From contig NC_135029.1 of the NCBI RefSeq assembly GCF_051020955.1, positions 3,620,001-3,684,000 on the forward strand: a stretch of 64,000 bases of DNA. The letters run 5' to 3'. The position numbers and the translations under genes are program-made. This document shows positions 23,601 to 36,369 of the stretch, piece by piece. Below the pieces are notes generated by a model. That model made no database searches. It was given only the letters and a program-made list of their open reading frames with translations, and was not told the origin of the DNA. This DNA is from Megalopta genalis. Its lineage: Eukaryota > Arthropoda > Insecta > Hymenoptera > Halictidae. The stretch's first letter is position 1; every line of letters begins with the position of its first letter.

Positions 23601-24040
23601 CACTCGGTATGATTATCTCGTATTATACAGTTTCTCATTGTCCATTTTTCTGGTTCTAATTCTCCGAAGAATGCTATCCACGGTTCCTTAAAAATTAATC
23701 CGTTAATTGTTGTTTTTAGTTTGCGTATGGTATGTGGCGAGAGATTGGTACATTATACTAAGATTATACTATAGATTGGTACTATATCATAGTTGCATTG
23801 AATGCACCTGAAAATACAGGTTGCAGATTCCGGGCAGCAATACTTCCTTTGAACGCATTGGACGTCGTTAAGACAATTGCTAATTAACCCTTAACTGGAT
23901 TATGGTGGCCACGGCGGCCCCGCGCAGCTTTAAATAAGTCATCATTATAATATAGGATAGTGTAATTATTTAAATATGCATGTGATTCTCTATAATAATG
24001 TATATATAAATATAGTTATATAAAATATATATATACTTAC
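23601..24040. other. AT-rich stretch with a short GC patch
   Basis: TTAACCCTTAACTGG at 23884 and a GC-rich patch (CCACGGCGGCCCCGCGC) near 23908-23924 lie in otherwise AT-rich DNA. (TA)n-like sequence starts at about 24000. Confidence 0.4.
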
Positions 24041-24103
24041 ATATATAAATTTACTATTGTTATAATATATAATTATATATAAATTTATTATATATTAATT
24101 TAC

Positions 24104-24147
<44 letters not shown>

Positions 24148-24201
24148 GTAAATTAATATATAATAAATTTATATAAAATTATTAATAGTAAATTTATATA
24201 T
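24041..24201. repeat. AT-rich inverted repeat around (TA)n
   Basis: Arms of about 60-70 bp (about 24041-24110 and 24141-24201) are inverted copies (for example TATATAAATTTACTATT and AAATTTATTATATATTAATT) with one indel of about 9 bp. The centre is a (TA)n run at 24105-24144. It is a foldback formed on an AT microsatellite. Confidence 0.7.
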
Positions 24202-24647
24202 ATATAAATTTACTCGAACTTACTCATTTCGAGATATGAAGCATTTACTGAAACAACAATTAGCTATAACTGGCAATCCAGTTGGGGTATGAACGAATGA
24301 AATGTGAAAATTACAAGCAAGAACAAAATGGCATCTGCAAGACATGTGTGGGTGTATAATAGATCTACTGCATAAATTTTATTGCGGAAAGGCTACGATA
24401 AATGCCCCTTTTTCATTTAATACGGGAACTATTTATTCACCGAGGTGTGTTCATTCATTTGACAGATACCATATAATGCGAATTAAAAATTATGTAGTTA
24501 ATGTAAAAATGAATACTTGAAGGGTTAATATGCTGCATTGTTCGGCAAAGAATCATTGTTTAGCCATTCTTGAGCTACAACTTTTTAGGCTTAGCATACG
24601 TTTAATTTGAGACATTTCTAAGGTGATTCTAATCAATATTGTTCATT
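24202..24647. other. AT-rich spacer
   Basis: No feature with definable ends. AGGGTTAA at 24521-24528 is TTAA-adjacent, but its possible partner at 23888 shares only 5 bp. Confidence 0.45.
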
Positions 24648-24826
24648 ACTGGACTGTGGATCTTTATGCAAGATAAATATTTTCTCTATCAATTTTGAGA
24701 ATTGAAAGTTGACTAAAAATGTATCTCTTCTTTTGATAGTTTTAATTATTTTGAAGTAATATGCCTGTGTCCATTTATTCTTCTTACGTTCTTCCTAGCA
24801 AATGTAGAAAATCCGCAATCTATTCA
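24648..24826 (+). mobile_element. MITE family C, second copy
   Basis: Left end CTGGACTGTGGATCTTTATG; inverted right end AGATTGCGGATTTTCTACAT. These correspond to the ends of the 7984-8184 element (GTGGACTGCGGATATTTATG and AGTCAGCGGATTTTATGCAT). Element length is about 180 bp, non-coding, more diverged than the piggyBac-like copies. Confidence 0.5.
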
Positions 24827-26340
24827 TTAAAGAACAGGCATCGTCGATGCGAATGATGGCTAAATCTTCAACGTGTTTAGATAAAATATTTTTACATTTT
24901 GTAAAAATGTAAAATTCAGGTGGAATGAAGCAATGAAAAACTATCATGTTCGCTGTATTTCAAACACTGCAAAATGACTAATTCCTTGGATCTGTTTATA
25001 ATAATTTTAATAACATTTTTAAGATACGAAACTAAAAGAATCGATGCAAACGATGTTTTCTAATATAATAACGCAACTATTGATCGAGAAAAGAAGATGG
25101 TGAATATTATTAAAAACCACCATAAATTTAACGTTGCCAATATTCTTTAGAAACTGAAGTTCGCTTCAGAAGTTTCATCCAACACACACCTTTAACGATG
25201 TGTAACTCACAGAGGAAAGAAAAAGTTTCTGTTGCTACAATTACAAAAAGTTTGTTCGTTAGTGCGTTTATTAAAATGCTCGGGTAAAGTTGTCTACGCG
25301 TGTCATTTAAAGCGTGAACGTGTAATATAACTGACTAAAACGATGTATATGCCTGAAAATTCAAAGGAAGAATTATAAAGACCCAGCCGGTGTCATAAAA
25401 TAATTTTCCTGTTGGCGAGACAAATTTAAAGTTGAGTTTCACCTTCTATATTCGGATTTTATCACATATCTTTCAATGTAGCTTTCTGTGGCATGCGTAA
25501 AATTATTTTATACGTTCTTGAAATGTTTTTCATGCTCTTTACGCTTTTCACAAAGTTCTTTTCGTTTCCATCACGTTTTAAACCCTTCATGCTCCAAAGA
25601 TGCTTCGAAGCATCGCTCTCATTAGAATTTCGCTACCAATTTAATATGCTTAAATTTTTTATAAAATTTAATCCAATGTTGACATTTAAAAGAGAAAATG
25701 GAAAAATCGATTTTAGAATTTTCATAGTAGAAACAAAATACTATCAAAATGATAAAAAAATATTTATCCGTATTTCAAAGCCTTTCAGATTATTTAATCC
25801 TTGCAAAATTACGGAAGTATAACAAAATAAGTTACGCATTGTACATAATCAAACAATAGAATGCTGAAATAACTAAAATCCGTACAAAATGTAAATTAAA
25901 AATTATTATGTCATTTCGTATTATTTTTCAAGAAATACCATTTCAATAAATGTAAAATATCTTTTGAATCTTAATCTAAACGACTGAACTCAAAATAATT
26001 TTCATTGAAAATATTAACAATACTCAGTGAATCAGTTAATTTCTAAATTTCAAAATTTTTCGTAATTTTACAAATTTACCCAAAGGTTTAAAAAATTGCC
26101 GAAACCCGTATTTACAGCCCAATAATTGGGCGGCAAATATTTTCGCGGTCTTGAACAAGGAATAAGTTCAAAATATATAGAAATTGAAAGGACAAAAAAT
26201 GATTCAAGGATTAATTAAAGATTCTCTTGGTACATCTGGTGTTCTTGGGAAACCGGGCGAATCGAAACGTCCTTGGTTTCAGCAACGCTCTGAAAGTGGA
26301 CGGATGATAATTCAAGGAAGATGGGAAGGCAGACTATCTG
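24827..26340. other. AT-rich gene-free stretch
   Basis: A 109-codon lysine/phenylalanine-rich frame at 25493-25822 follows AT-rich composition and has no recognisable motif. Nothing else identifiable. Confidence 0.5.
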
Positions 26341-26750
26341 AATTTGCAGGAGACGGTCGATGATGCCGGATGTGGACTGCGGTCTGTGTCATGCATCAGC
26401 AATTCACATCTCTCCAGCCTCATTGTTTGTGTCAAGGAAATACTGAAATCCCACGTCTACGATGTTCGTTGCGACTACAAAGAATGCTCTGAGATTCGTC
26501 CCATTCCGGAAATGCGTTTTTACGATTTTACTCGTGGACGTCTGTTTTCCTTTGTTTCCCGCAGTACTTTATGCCCGACATCATCCCTCCCGGTGTAATG
26601 CTTGCTCCGCAGCTCACAGTTCCAGCACTTCGTGCGTGTGCGGCTGATCGAATTTAAACACATCGAACGCCGTATCCTGTCGATTTTCGCGCGAACGGAA
26701 TAAAGGGGAATGGGTAAGTGACGATCGAGATGAACCACTTGCTTTGTAAT
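26341..26750 (+). other. possible exon-like block
   Basis: The sequence becomes more balanced in composition. It is bounded by an acceptor-like CTGAATTTGCAG ending at 26349 and a donor-like ATGGGTAAGTGA near 26710. The open frame inside runs only to about 26598, so any exon would be untranslated or terminal. There is no homology support; this rests on splice-like motifs and composition only. Confidence 0.2.
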
Positions 26751-28860
26751 AACGGGTCAAACACGTCATGAGTATTCTGTGTACAATTTATTTAATACGT
26801 ATATCATACATTTGTTTTGATTATGAAATGAAATTCTATTTACCCGTTATCGAAGTTTATCCGCTACAGAAAGTCACGAACGACGAAGAATCACTGTTAT
26901 CGTGAGCAAAGTAACTTACCTGAAAATCATAGTATTTATTTTTGTTGTTTTAATAATATTTATTATAAAAAGCGTGCAAGAACAAGCAGTAGTTAACAAT
27001 AAGCGAAACGGTATTAGAAGAAGAAGAAGATTATTATGAAGAAGAGGGTAATCTTCGGAATATTATAAATCAATATACATGAATTAAACAAATTGTTGAT
27101 TGATTTAGGTAAGGAAGCATTGTTAACCACCGTTAACCACCCGAAAGGGATCGTAATATCTAATTGTTAATACTTGTATAATAATTAATATGATTTGTTG
27201 AAGTAAAAATGATCCTTCAATAATAATAGTCTTCGAGAGAAATGACAATAAGTAATTTGTTTATTATCTTTTAATTTCTGCTTCGGTATTTCTGAGACTA
27301 AAGTGTAATGTGTTAATATCATCGCTACCATTATTTTCGATAGTCATTGTAACATTTTCATAATAATTCTTGTTATTATCATTTCGAATATAATCTTCGT
27401 ATTCATTTAGAAAGGAACGTAACACCTCGTGCTGTTAAAGGAATTGACCAGTTGGATAAACGGTAATTAAGAGATTTTACACCTGTTAGTATGCGCGTGG
27501 GTAGAATTTCGCCCCAAGCGATTTGATCAAACAAAGATTTTTATTCCTTACGGGTTCGCTTCTACAAATATTGACGTAAAGCTTATTCTGGTAGAGTATA
27601 AACTGTCTCAGTATCGCATTTGACACATATAAAATGCATTAATAATTAGTACTGTTGTCAATATTACTCTAGAAGTGGTTGTAAGTATTAGATAATATGA
27701 CAGTGAATGGATTTTTACGCATTCAATTAATTGATGAATTCTTTGAATTTTTATTGGCTCTGTACAAAATATTTCACTGCATATGAATATACGCTTTTAA
27801 AGAATATCACAATATTATGTTTTCCGTTCGACGTCTTACAAAGAAATGTTACAATGGCCATGATCATCATGCAAATATCGATTTCTGCAATCAAATTTGC
27901 AGATATTTCATTAAAAAGGATTTTATAACCTGTGAATTGTTCCAGAAAATGCTGGTACACATTTATTGAAAGTTGTTACAAAACCGAGATTTAGGCAATT
28001 GTGGAAGCAATTATTATACTCATTCGAATCTTGATCAGGAAAATTAAAATTGAACTTAATATCTTAATTGTGTACATTTTCGCAATCTTTCCAATAAGGT
28101 GATAGAGTAATTGAAACTTATGTAATAAACGTATATTGTAGTCAATGTTCTTCGTAAAACTAACTTGGATCTTAAAGTGCAACAGCGACAAAGAGTTTAG
28201 TTAAAAAATCGAATGCATCAAATGCCCATTCAAAATTTGATATATCTCTATAAAATACAAATCGTGATTTATCTTCTTCGTGTTCTTACATCTGTTACAG
28301 AGTCTTCAACGTATGGAAATACATGTGCAACAAATAATTACACAATGGAAATAAAACAGATTTAAACCACATCTTTTTAAGAAAAGTGTGTTAGGAATAT
28401 AAATTATTCAATTGCATAATCCGCATGAATGAATTTGGTAGAAGGAGATGAAGATCGAGGTTCTCGCTCGAATACATTTCAAGCATCCATTGTAATGTTC
28501 AATGTATTATACATATTACGGATAATGTATGCTATTAATCTAATTAAATATTATATACGTTAAAAAGTTCTCTCATGTTATTCGTAACTCTGATAAAATG
28601 TAAATTTACAAATCGTTAACAATTCTTATATATTCTTTATTAAAATGAAATCTAACAATGAAAAGAAAAAGTTTCTTTCATCATAGATTTATTGTTAATA
28701 CGTTGAGTGTCGCGACGATCGCATACGTGTAACACTAATTTTTAACTAGATCTTTGAACTCCACGTTTATTGTAAAATATATTGAATACTTTGAATGTTA
28801 CTAGGGTGTTTAATAAACAAAAGATTCAAACTAATATTTCCCATGGTAAACTTTGACTTC
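26751..28860. other. AT-rich gene-free stretch
   Basis: Holds an AGAAGAAGAAGAAG run near 27020 and a duplicated GTTAACCACC near 27123 and 27132. No coding signal. Confidence 0.5.
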
Positions 28861-28955
28861 CTATATATATATATATAGTTAATATATATATATATAATAT
28901 ATAATATATAATATATATATATAATATATATATATTAATATATATAATATATATA

Positions 28956-28997
<42 letters not shown>

Positions 28998-29031
28998 TAA
29001 TTATAATAATATATATAATTATATATATAAT
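28861..29031. repeat. AT microsatellite block
   Basis: Long irregular (TA)n array with interspersed TTAA and AATATAT units; self-complementary throughout. Confidence 0.85.
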
Positions 29032-29459
29032 TTCAGTTTCATTAATTATCGCGGGAATTTTTGGAGTTGATATTCAGCATGATTATATTCATATGATGAT
29101 TATATTCATAATCTATTAAAGAGAAACAAGTCATCAGGACCAAAGTATTCGAAAGAATAGAGTCGCGACAATTACCGCTATTAATAAACCCGTAAAAACC
29201 GAGATTTATATTCGAGTTTATCGCTCTCGGAACACCACTCGAATGTCCTAATCTATCGTACAAAGTGCATACCAGCGGGCATAAAAGTTTATCCTTGATC
29301 ATGTACAATGTGCATTCGTGATCCATGTATTTTCGTACATTCGCAAACGTAACGAAATTGTGTCGGTTAAACGAACCGAGCAGTGAAATCAAAGTCGGCG
29401 AGGAGGTCGGGAAGGTTAATGGTGTACGCATACGTTAAATGTGTAATGGTTAGCACGTA
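29032..29459. other. spacer
   Basis: Mixed composition. A 129-codon minus-strand frame at 29042-29431 has no recognisable domain and ends in AT-rich DNA. Probably chance. Confidence 0.4.
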
Positions 29460-29880
29460 AGCCTGTAAGATTTGCCAGCACGCGGAGTCCGCAGAAGGGT
29501 GAAATTACACGCGAGGCGTCGGGTCAGGCACGCGAGGAAACGCTCGCGTGCGTTCAGTCTTCGCACATGTACGAATTAAAAATCCAGACCGTGCCTTTAT
29601 CCTGCCCGCGCCCGGGCCAGACCCACCTCGTTGCTGGTCGGCCTGATAATTCGATCGATCCCTATCGATTCTAACCCAGACCGACCGATAATAGAGCGCC
29701 GCGCGATAAAAGACATTCCGAAACAAGGAGTCCGTCCGGAGCATTTTCTGAGATTGATCTGCGGGCTGTTACGTGGATAGCTCGACAATGCGTGTACGGG
29801 ACAGGTAAGACTCGTTACATGCTCGAACAAGAAGGTTACCTAAGAGGCGTCGGTGTTGAGTGCAGCGCCGGGTAAAATTT
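29460..29880. other. GC-rich island, possible promoter or first exon
   Basis: CpG-rich block containing GCCCGCGCCCGGGCC near 29606-29620 and GATCGATC-type repeats. An ATG at about 29788 is followed by a few codons and a donor-like ACAG/GTAAGAC near 29804, the pattern of a short first coding exon. No homology support. Confidence 0.3.
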
Positions 29881-32259
29881 ATTGGAAAAATAGTACGAAT
29901 AATATTTCAAGCAAGATTGAAATAAATAGTTTCGATTGAAACAAATTCAACACTAAACCTGCAGACATTTTGTATATCCATACCTATTTCTATCAAAATC
30001 GGTCGAACGACAAGTATTATTAGTAATAGATAATTTAATGTGGGCAGTGGAACACAAAATAACTTTTACGTAATAATTACAAAACATATAGTTCTTGCAT
30101 GTTAGACGTATACATTTTTCAGAAAGATGATTGTAGAAATTGAAAAACTTATATTTCACTTCAGTAAATTTAGATATTGTTATTCAAATTAAAGTAAAAA
30201 TTACATTGCATTTTTATAAATAGTAGGTCCCTGCGGCGTACATTTTCTACAAACATATTTTTTACATACACAAGAAACAGATGATTGTGGTTTTAGTTTA
30301 TGTTTCCTTAGGAAGTTGTTTAAAAATTGTTTTCGTGGAATATAAGTACTTCAGAAGCTGTATAATAAAATAATAATAAAAGTGGCTTCCAAACTAGCTG
30401 TCTTGGAATGTTTATTCAGGCAGGTCCTATATGATAGAGATATCAATTTAAAAGTAATAATAATCTAATATTGTTTCGAGAGTACCCGTTGAATAATATT
30501 CAGTATGTGTTACTATGATGAGAAACTTTTTCAGAATCGATAAACAAATTTTTAATTTTATACTTTAGAAGTTCCCTTCCAAGTGAAACTTTTACTTTCA
30601 AGAACTTATCTTTATCTGTTCTTATCGGAATATATAATGTGAGAACGTGTTTCAAAAAAGTTCTACGGTCCATGTTTTATAGAACTTATGAGAAAGTTAC
30701 ATAACTTCCTCGATCCCTGATTCTAAGTAATCATCACTCTAAAGATTAAACGAAATAGCATTTTTAACAGTGTGACGTCCTAAAAGGTTCCACGAAGTCA
30801 AGGTAATTTATTTATTGAAATTGAATTCGAAATATTAAGATGTATCGCATTGCGTACTCTTTCAATTCTCTTGTATATTACAGAGCCTGATCTATATATT
30901 AGCATAAAGATTTGTTTTTCAACGATCTAAAGAGTATAAAATAATATAAATAAAAGAAAATACTTCTTCATAAGAGAACAGATAGATGATTAATATCAAA
31001 ATGCAAGAATCCGTAATATATGATATTTAAGTCTGCATTACTTAAACTATTCTTTCGTGGATGAAGAACTAATTTTCGGAAAGTACTGAATAATTTTTCA
31101 ATTGTTATTTTTTTTAAACAATTGCTTAACTGTGAGATGACAATATCAGAAAAGAAAATACCAAAAGAGTAAGAAATCATTTACAATAACGGGAAAAGAG
31201 ATGTTGAGTGTACGTTAATATTTCACATTACAAAATGAAGTTTATTTTTAAAAGTACATGTACGATTTTATATAAAATGAATTATTTGCTATTTAGTGCT
31301 TGAAAGACTAGTTTACCTAGTTTTGCTTGAGTGTCTAAAGGGGATGGAACAAAATCGAATTTTTCCCTTGGCTGTAGCCACTAGATTCGATCGTAAATAG
31401 ATTGTGAATGTTTATGAATAGTTACGTTTAAATGAATTATGTTCACGAAACTTCTGTGAAACTAAATTTCAGTTTCTCGGTTAACGCTGTTATTAGATTA
31501 TAAATAAACGGGTTACATTTTGTTGATTTTTCGTCCTTTTTCTATCTTTTCCTTTAGTTCTTCTAGATAAGTCGAATGTGTAAACTGTTTTTTAACATAT
31601 GTCGGAATTCATACGTCATTTATATGAATCATTTCATTTTTCATTTACACGAAAAAAATATTGTTTCCATGTAAATGATTAAATAATCGAATACATATAC
31701 GTATAACGTATTTCAAAATAATGTGATTTCAAACGTACCATAAATTTATAGTTAATTGATATTTGCTATAATTTAATTTATACACAAAATAGAAAACCTT
31801 TTATCTTCTACAGTGTTGCAATAAGTACAGTTTTAATATTGAATTGAATTTCTTTCAATGAAAGATAGGAGAATATTGTAAATAACCATTAAAGAAGTAT
31901 AAAAAAAGTGCATACTTCACTGTAATCATTACAGTATAATGTATACTATACAATGTATACATTATAATGTATAATGTACTTCAAAATAATAATTTTCTTA
32001 TGATTCAATGAAATATAAATTTATAAAAAGCAAGAGCTCCTTCAGAATACCTTTTTATTGCTCTAAACATACATATTGCAGCGTAATATTCATTCGTTGA
32101 AAAACTATCATACTTAGTACTCAACTTTTCACAGCTAGTAAAAAATCAGAAATTTTCTAATCAAATGAGACATAAAAGAAAAACTTTATAAAAAACAGAG
32201 TTATTTTCTCATTGCTGTAAACTCTCCAATCGGTGTAACTTTAGATTTACTTGTATGTA
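29881..32259. other. AT-rich gene-free stretch
   Basis: No gene seen. A small imperfect palindrome around GTATACATTATA lies at 31928-31976 (two arms of about 19 bp, centre TATACAAT). Short minus-strand frames at 29953-30159 and 30968-31180 have no motifs. Confidence 0.5.
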
Positions 32260-33010
32260 CCTGATCGGCTCACGATTCAGAGATACTGCGAGAATCAAAG
32301 ACCGTTCGGCATAAGAAACTCTGATCCAAAGAAGACAGGACTAAGAAGCTAGAACCAGAACAAGTACGGATCGATGAACTTAAATTAGATCAACCCAGAC
32401 CCGATAGACTTTGATCGAACCAACTTAGAAGTAACAGATTCAATTAGACGAAAGCAGGATCAAGATACTCGAATCAAGCCAAGCAAGAACTCAAGTTAAG
32501 GCTGGCAAATATTGAAAGACTCGAATTGGACCAAGTCAGGACGTAGGAATTGAATTCAGTTCGATATAGCACCTTGAGGTCGAAATACAACAATCTCCAA
32601 GGTACTCGAACCATACTCCTTCAGGATGAAGGTTCTTGAAACGGTTTAGCCCTGAGCTGATCCTAAATAGAAAGATTCGATCGAAATCATGACGTAGAAA
32701 ACTTGAATATCACTGGGGATCTCAATGGCTCTTGTGATTCTTGGGTCTAAGGTGAAGAAATCCTTGGATTATAGGAGTCCCCGGATTCAGAAAATTTTGG
32801 CTCAGATTCTTAGTTCTAGGTATTCTCATACGTAGGGTCCTGGATCTAGTGGTCTTTGGAATTAACTGGCAGTCAAAAGTAGTTTCCGACTTGGATCCCG
32901 ATGCCGAGGCATCTGATTTACTATTCTGAATACTACTACCGATAGACTCGACTTCTGAGACTTTAGGTACATCAGGTTTGAGGATGGAAAGTCTTCGTTT
33001 AGTTAGAATT
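32260..33010. repeat. degenerate, possibly inverted, GATC/GAATC-rich tract
   Basis: From about 32280 to 32640 the plus strand is A/G-biased and built from loosely repeated pieces (ACTCGAATCAAGCCAAGCAA, ACTCGAATTGGACCAAGTCA, CTTTGATCGAACCAACTTAG). From about 32700 to 33010 the bias switches to T/G, with GGATTC, GGATCT and GATTCTT. The pattern fits an old, strongly decayed tandem array, perhaps with an inversion at the middle. A 105-codon minus-strand frame (32722-33039), serine-rich, follows this composition and is not convincing as a gene. Confidence 0.35.
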
Positions 33011-33639
33011 TGAATCTTTAGACATTTTGAAGATATCATACTAAATAGACTACAAATTTTGTGGAATGATCATAAAAATTTGTAGGTAAAATATAAAATT
33101 GTGTAGACATTAAAGGAATTTAAGAATGTTGATATACTACTTTGAGAAATTTTTTATTTTTTATAAACTCTGCAGTTTAATGGTAAACTAAAGGGACTCG
33201 AATAAAATCGATCACAATACAAATTTCGTTCTTCATTATATAATCCACATTTACGTACTTAAATAAGACAAATTTTAAATTGCATAAATTCCCAATGCTA
33301 ATTTTCTATTTAGTATATAATATTATATAGTATATTAGTACACATATTATAAAGGAATCATGTAATTAAAATGAATGATTGAGAATGTTGGATAATTCAT
33401 AGACAATAATACCATGCCAGTAGAAAATAGAGCTGACTCAAATTTACGTATCCAAGTTCTGAGTTTTATACATTCCCGATGCTAATTTTGTGCTTAGTAT
33501 ATTATATTATATAATACACTACTATATAGTATATATATATAGTAACATTGTATCCAATGAAATAAAATAGTCGTGAAACTAAAATTTCTGATCAACAACG
33601 CTAAATAATTGCCAGACAATAGCAATATGCTATTAGAAA
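33011..33639. other. AT-rich stretch with a local duplication
   Basis: About 50 bp at 33288-33340 (CCCAATGCTAATTTTCTATT then TAGTATATAATATTATA) recurs at about 33472-33525 (CCCGATGCTAATTTTGTGCT then TAGTATATTATATTATA), offset about 184 bp. Otherwise AT-rich. Confidence 0.5.
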
Positions 33640-34060
33640 GACGAGCTGTGTAAAAGCGACGCATAGTTTGAAAAACGTCGAACGATACGCCCAAGATAAT
33701 GCGAAACACCTCGGTGCCGTCTGATAGAGCAGCGAGCGAACAAATGCCAGATAAAAGATCATTCATTCGGCGAATCGCGTGGGACGCGGCAGGCACAAGT
33801 ACCACTTTACCTCCTGCACATCCGTTACGAGCTTCACACATGCGGTTCATTGTTCCGGAGGACGTTCGTGGCGGCATTGTGGATCGGAAAAACAAGACAA
33901 CAGTGATAGGAAGAAACGAAAGGGTACACGTGAAGCCAGTGAAAAGCCGTCGCTGCCTAAATTCACGAAAACGTTTCGTGTTTGACGTGAAATGTACGTT
34001 CCCCTCGCACCGTCGGCGTCGCGTCGGCGCGGTTCCATTTGCGAAATACACATCGATCAC
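33494..34060 (-). other. unrecognised 188-codon open frame, coding status doubtful
   Basis: The frame begins in the GC-rich island (MIDVYFANGTAPTRRRRC) and runs on into AT-rich DNA, ending in IYILYSSVLYNIIY. Composition therefore changes within the frame, which argues against a single real coding exon. It overlaps an open frame on the opposite strand (33699-34088). No signal peptide or domain is recognisable. Confidence 0.12.
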
Positions 34061-34760
34061 GAAATTAAGACGAAGCAGCCGCTCATAAGCCGGTCCGTCC
34101 GCTATTTACGCAGTGCTCACGTGTACGCTCCGTAAGTGTTCGAAATGCTCATTGTTGCCCGGCCTATATTGCAACGCAAGAAAAGGTAATGGTGGCTGGA
34201 GGGAGAAAGGGGGCGCGAGAGTACACGTGATGCGTTGCACACTTATGAAATAACCCCCTACTTCCCTCATCCCCTGTCTCGCCTCACCTACCCACGGCTG
34301 CAGAAGAAACTCGAAGGGAGAACGCGCGCTCACGTGCACGCATGTACATGTACCGTCGGATCTCGCTGGGGGTTGAAGGAGGCGAGGAGGGCAGAAGAGG
34401 GGGCCGAATCGGAGGCGGAGGAAGCGGAGGGAGGGCCGGAGAGGAGCAGGCTGTTTGGCATGAGAAGCGTTCATCAGCCCCGAGGTTTTAAATACGTGGC
34501 GAGGAAGGGAACTAAGGAAGAAACCACCCCCGTCTCTACCCTACCAGTGACGGATTGATTAAAAATCTAGGGGGCGAAAATAACATCGGGCGCCTCCCCG
34601 CTACAACACGCTTCGCTCTCTCTTTTCACGGATATCGGACCCGAACCTTGCGACTGTGCACCATTCCCTTGTCTCTTTTTCGATCGGGAGCTCCAAGTGT
34701 CATCGCGAGCATTCGGGCAAACGCGGCTGCCACTGATTCTTCATCATGAACTTCTTCCTG
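33640..34760. other. GC-rich island
   Basis: CpG-rich block in which frames are open on both strands (129 codons at 33699-34088 plus; 188 codons at 33494-34060 minus). The 3' third (34350-34450) is a GGAGGCGGAGG-type purine tract. No domain is recognised. A regulatory island or untranslated exon is as likely as coding sequence. Confidence 0.4.
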
Positions 34761-36369
34761 CTCTACACTCCGAAAGTTCTGCCCGGAATAACGTTCTTTA
34801 ACAAATTTCACTGTGTCGCGGAATTTTTTTAACATTTCTATCGGGTTGTTTCTTTAGCATAGCATTTGGTATACAGCGCGATCAACACATGTTCGCGTAA
34901 ATATTTCAACGACCTTGGAAACGGAATAACTTTTTTTATAATTCGGCCAAGAGATCCAAATTTGTTTGACACGTTGGAAGAATTTGCTTGCTAAGAAATG
35001 GGTATGAAATTGTTTTCAAAAATTGTAATTGGTTGGCATGATAACAGAGTTAAAATTATGTTTTCTTCAGATTTTTTAACTGAGCTTATAACGAAAATTT
35101 GAAAGTGAGTATATATATATGTAAATGAGTTAAATATACTATATAAGATGAGATATAAAGAATATTTCTTAAATGCCTTTTTTTTACAGCAGAGGTCAAT
35201 TAACTTGATATTTGCTAAATCAAACAACCACAAAAAGTTGTACAAAACTCAAGTCACGTACTTACTAGAAGAAAATTGAAGCGTTAAGTTTAAGTGTAGT
35301 AATCATTCCTTGAAAACTCTTGCATAAAAATTAGTTTTGAAATCCAATTGATAATTGCAATACCATTTTACAAAATTATACTCATTAACCTCTTGCACTA
35401 TGATTTCTTTCACAACTGCCTTTGGATTGTTTTCGAGCATAATTAACTTTGCATTTATCGAATAGAACATATTCAATATTTTTATTTAAAATTAAACAAA
35501 ATAGGAGAATTTAAGTCTCTTATTATTACAATTCTAAAAGCAGAATGAAATTTGAATTCGTGAAGCTTGAATAAGTTACATTATTGAAGCAGTTTTTAAG
35601 ATAAACACATCAATGAATTCGCTCTTGTCACTTTTATGAAGCAGTGCACACCAGTCACTTTTTGTGGATAGGTTTATAGTCAATAATGTCTCTGAGAGAA
35701 CGAGACAATATTTGGTTCTTCTATGCCTTCGTTTAACCTTCTTTCCTAGACTGTGACAACAGAAGAATCAAGAGTTTCGATTTAGAGAAAAATTAAGTAA
35801 CATTCATATTTAACAAATCGTTAAAATGCGAGATATGAACCTCGCGATACTATTCGCTTTAGGCGATCGTAAACACCAGCAGTAAGTTGGCCATTTTTAT
35901 CTGTGAAATAGCTTCAGATGTATTATGACTTCAAACCTCGATCATCCGGTCCTTCGATATAAAAATTCGTTATTATTAAAATACGTTTCATACATAATCA
36001 GCTCAATCTAAACCATCCCTTATACAAAACGATTAACTGTATAAATCGATAAAGATTAACTCCAGGCGCTACATTAGCGTCTTGCACTACAACAAGTCAA
36101 TCTCGTGGTCGAGATTTGCAAGAAACAAAACATTGTCTGGTTCTATCAGGGAAATGATTCAAGACAAAGAAATGTTAATCAATGTAGCCATTAAAGAAAT
36201 CCCAATGAGGGAAAATTATAAATACAAAATTCCTGTAAAACTTGTTCTATAATAAAACATGATTGTCTTAAACGATGCATCTCGAAGAAGTTCAGTAAAT
36301 TTTGTAGTACAGAAACTTTAGAAACATTCCAGTACATTTCACAATCTGAGAAAGCGGTCCAAGAAACAT
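34761..36369. other. AT-rich gene-free stretch
   Basis: Contains a single arm (35420-35480: GCCTTTGGATTGTTTTCGAG, GCATAATTAACTTTGCATTT) related to the foldback at 16455-16634. Nothing else identifiable. Confidence 0.5.
35420..35480 (+). repeat. single arm related to the 16455 foldback
   Basis: GCATAATTAACTTTGCATTT then ATCGAATAGAACATATT matches 16456-16492 with a handful of differences, and the preceding TGCCTTTGG also matches 16438-16446. It is a dispersed repeat fragment. Confidence 0.5.

Noticed and set aside
23888..24524. TTAACCCTT ... AAGGGTTAA pair as a transposon
   Set aside because: Only 5 bp match after TTAA and the interior contains an unrelated AT foldback.
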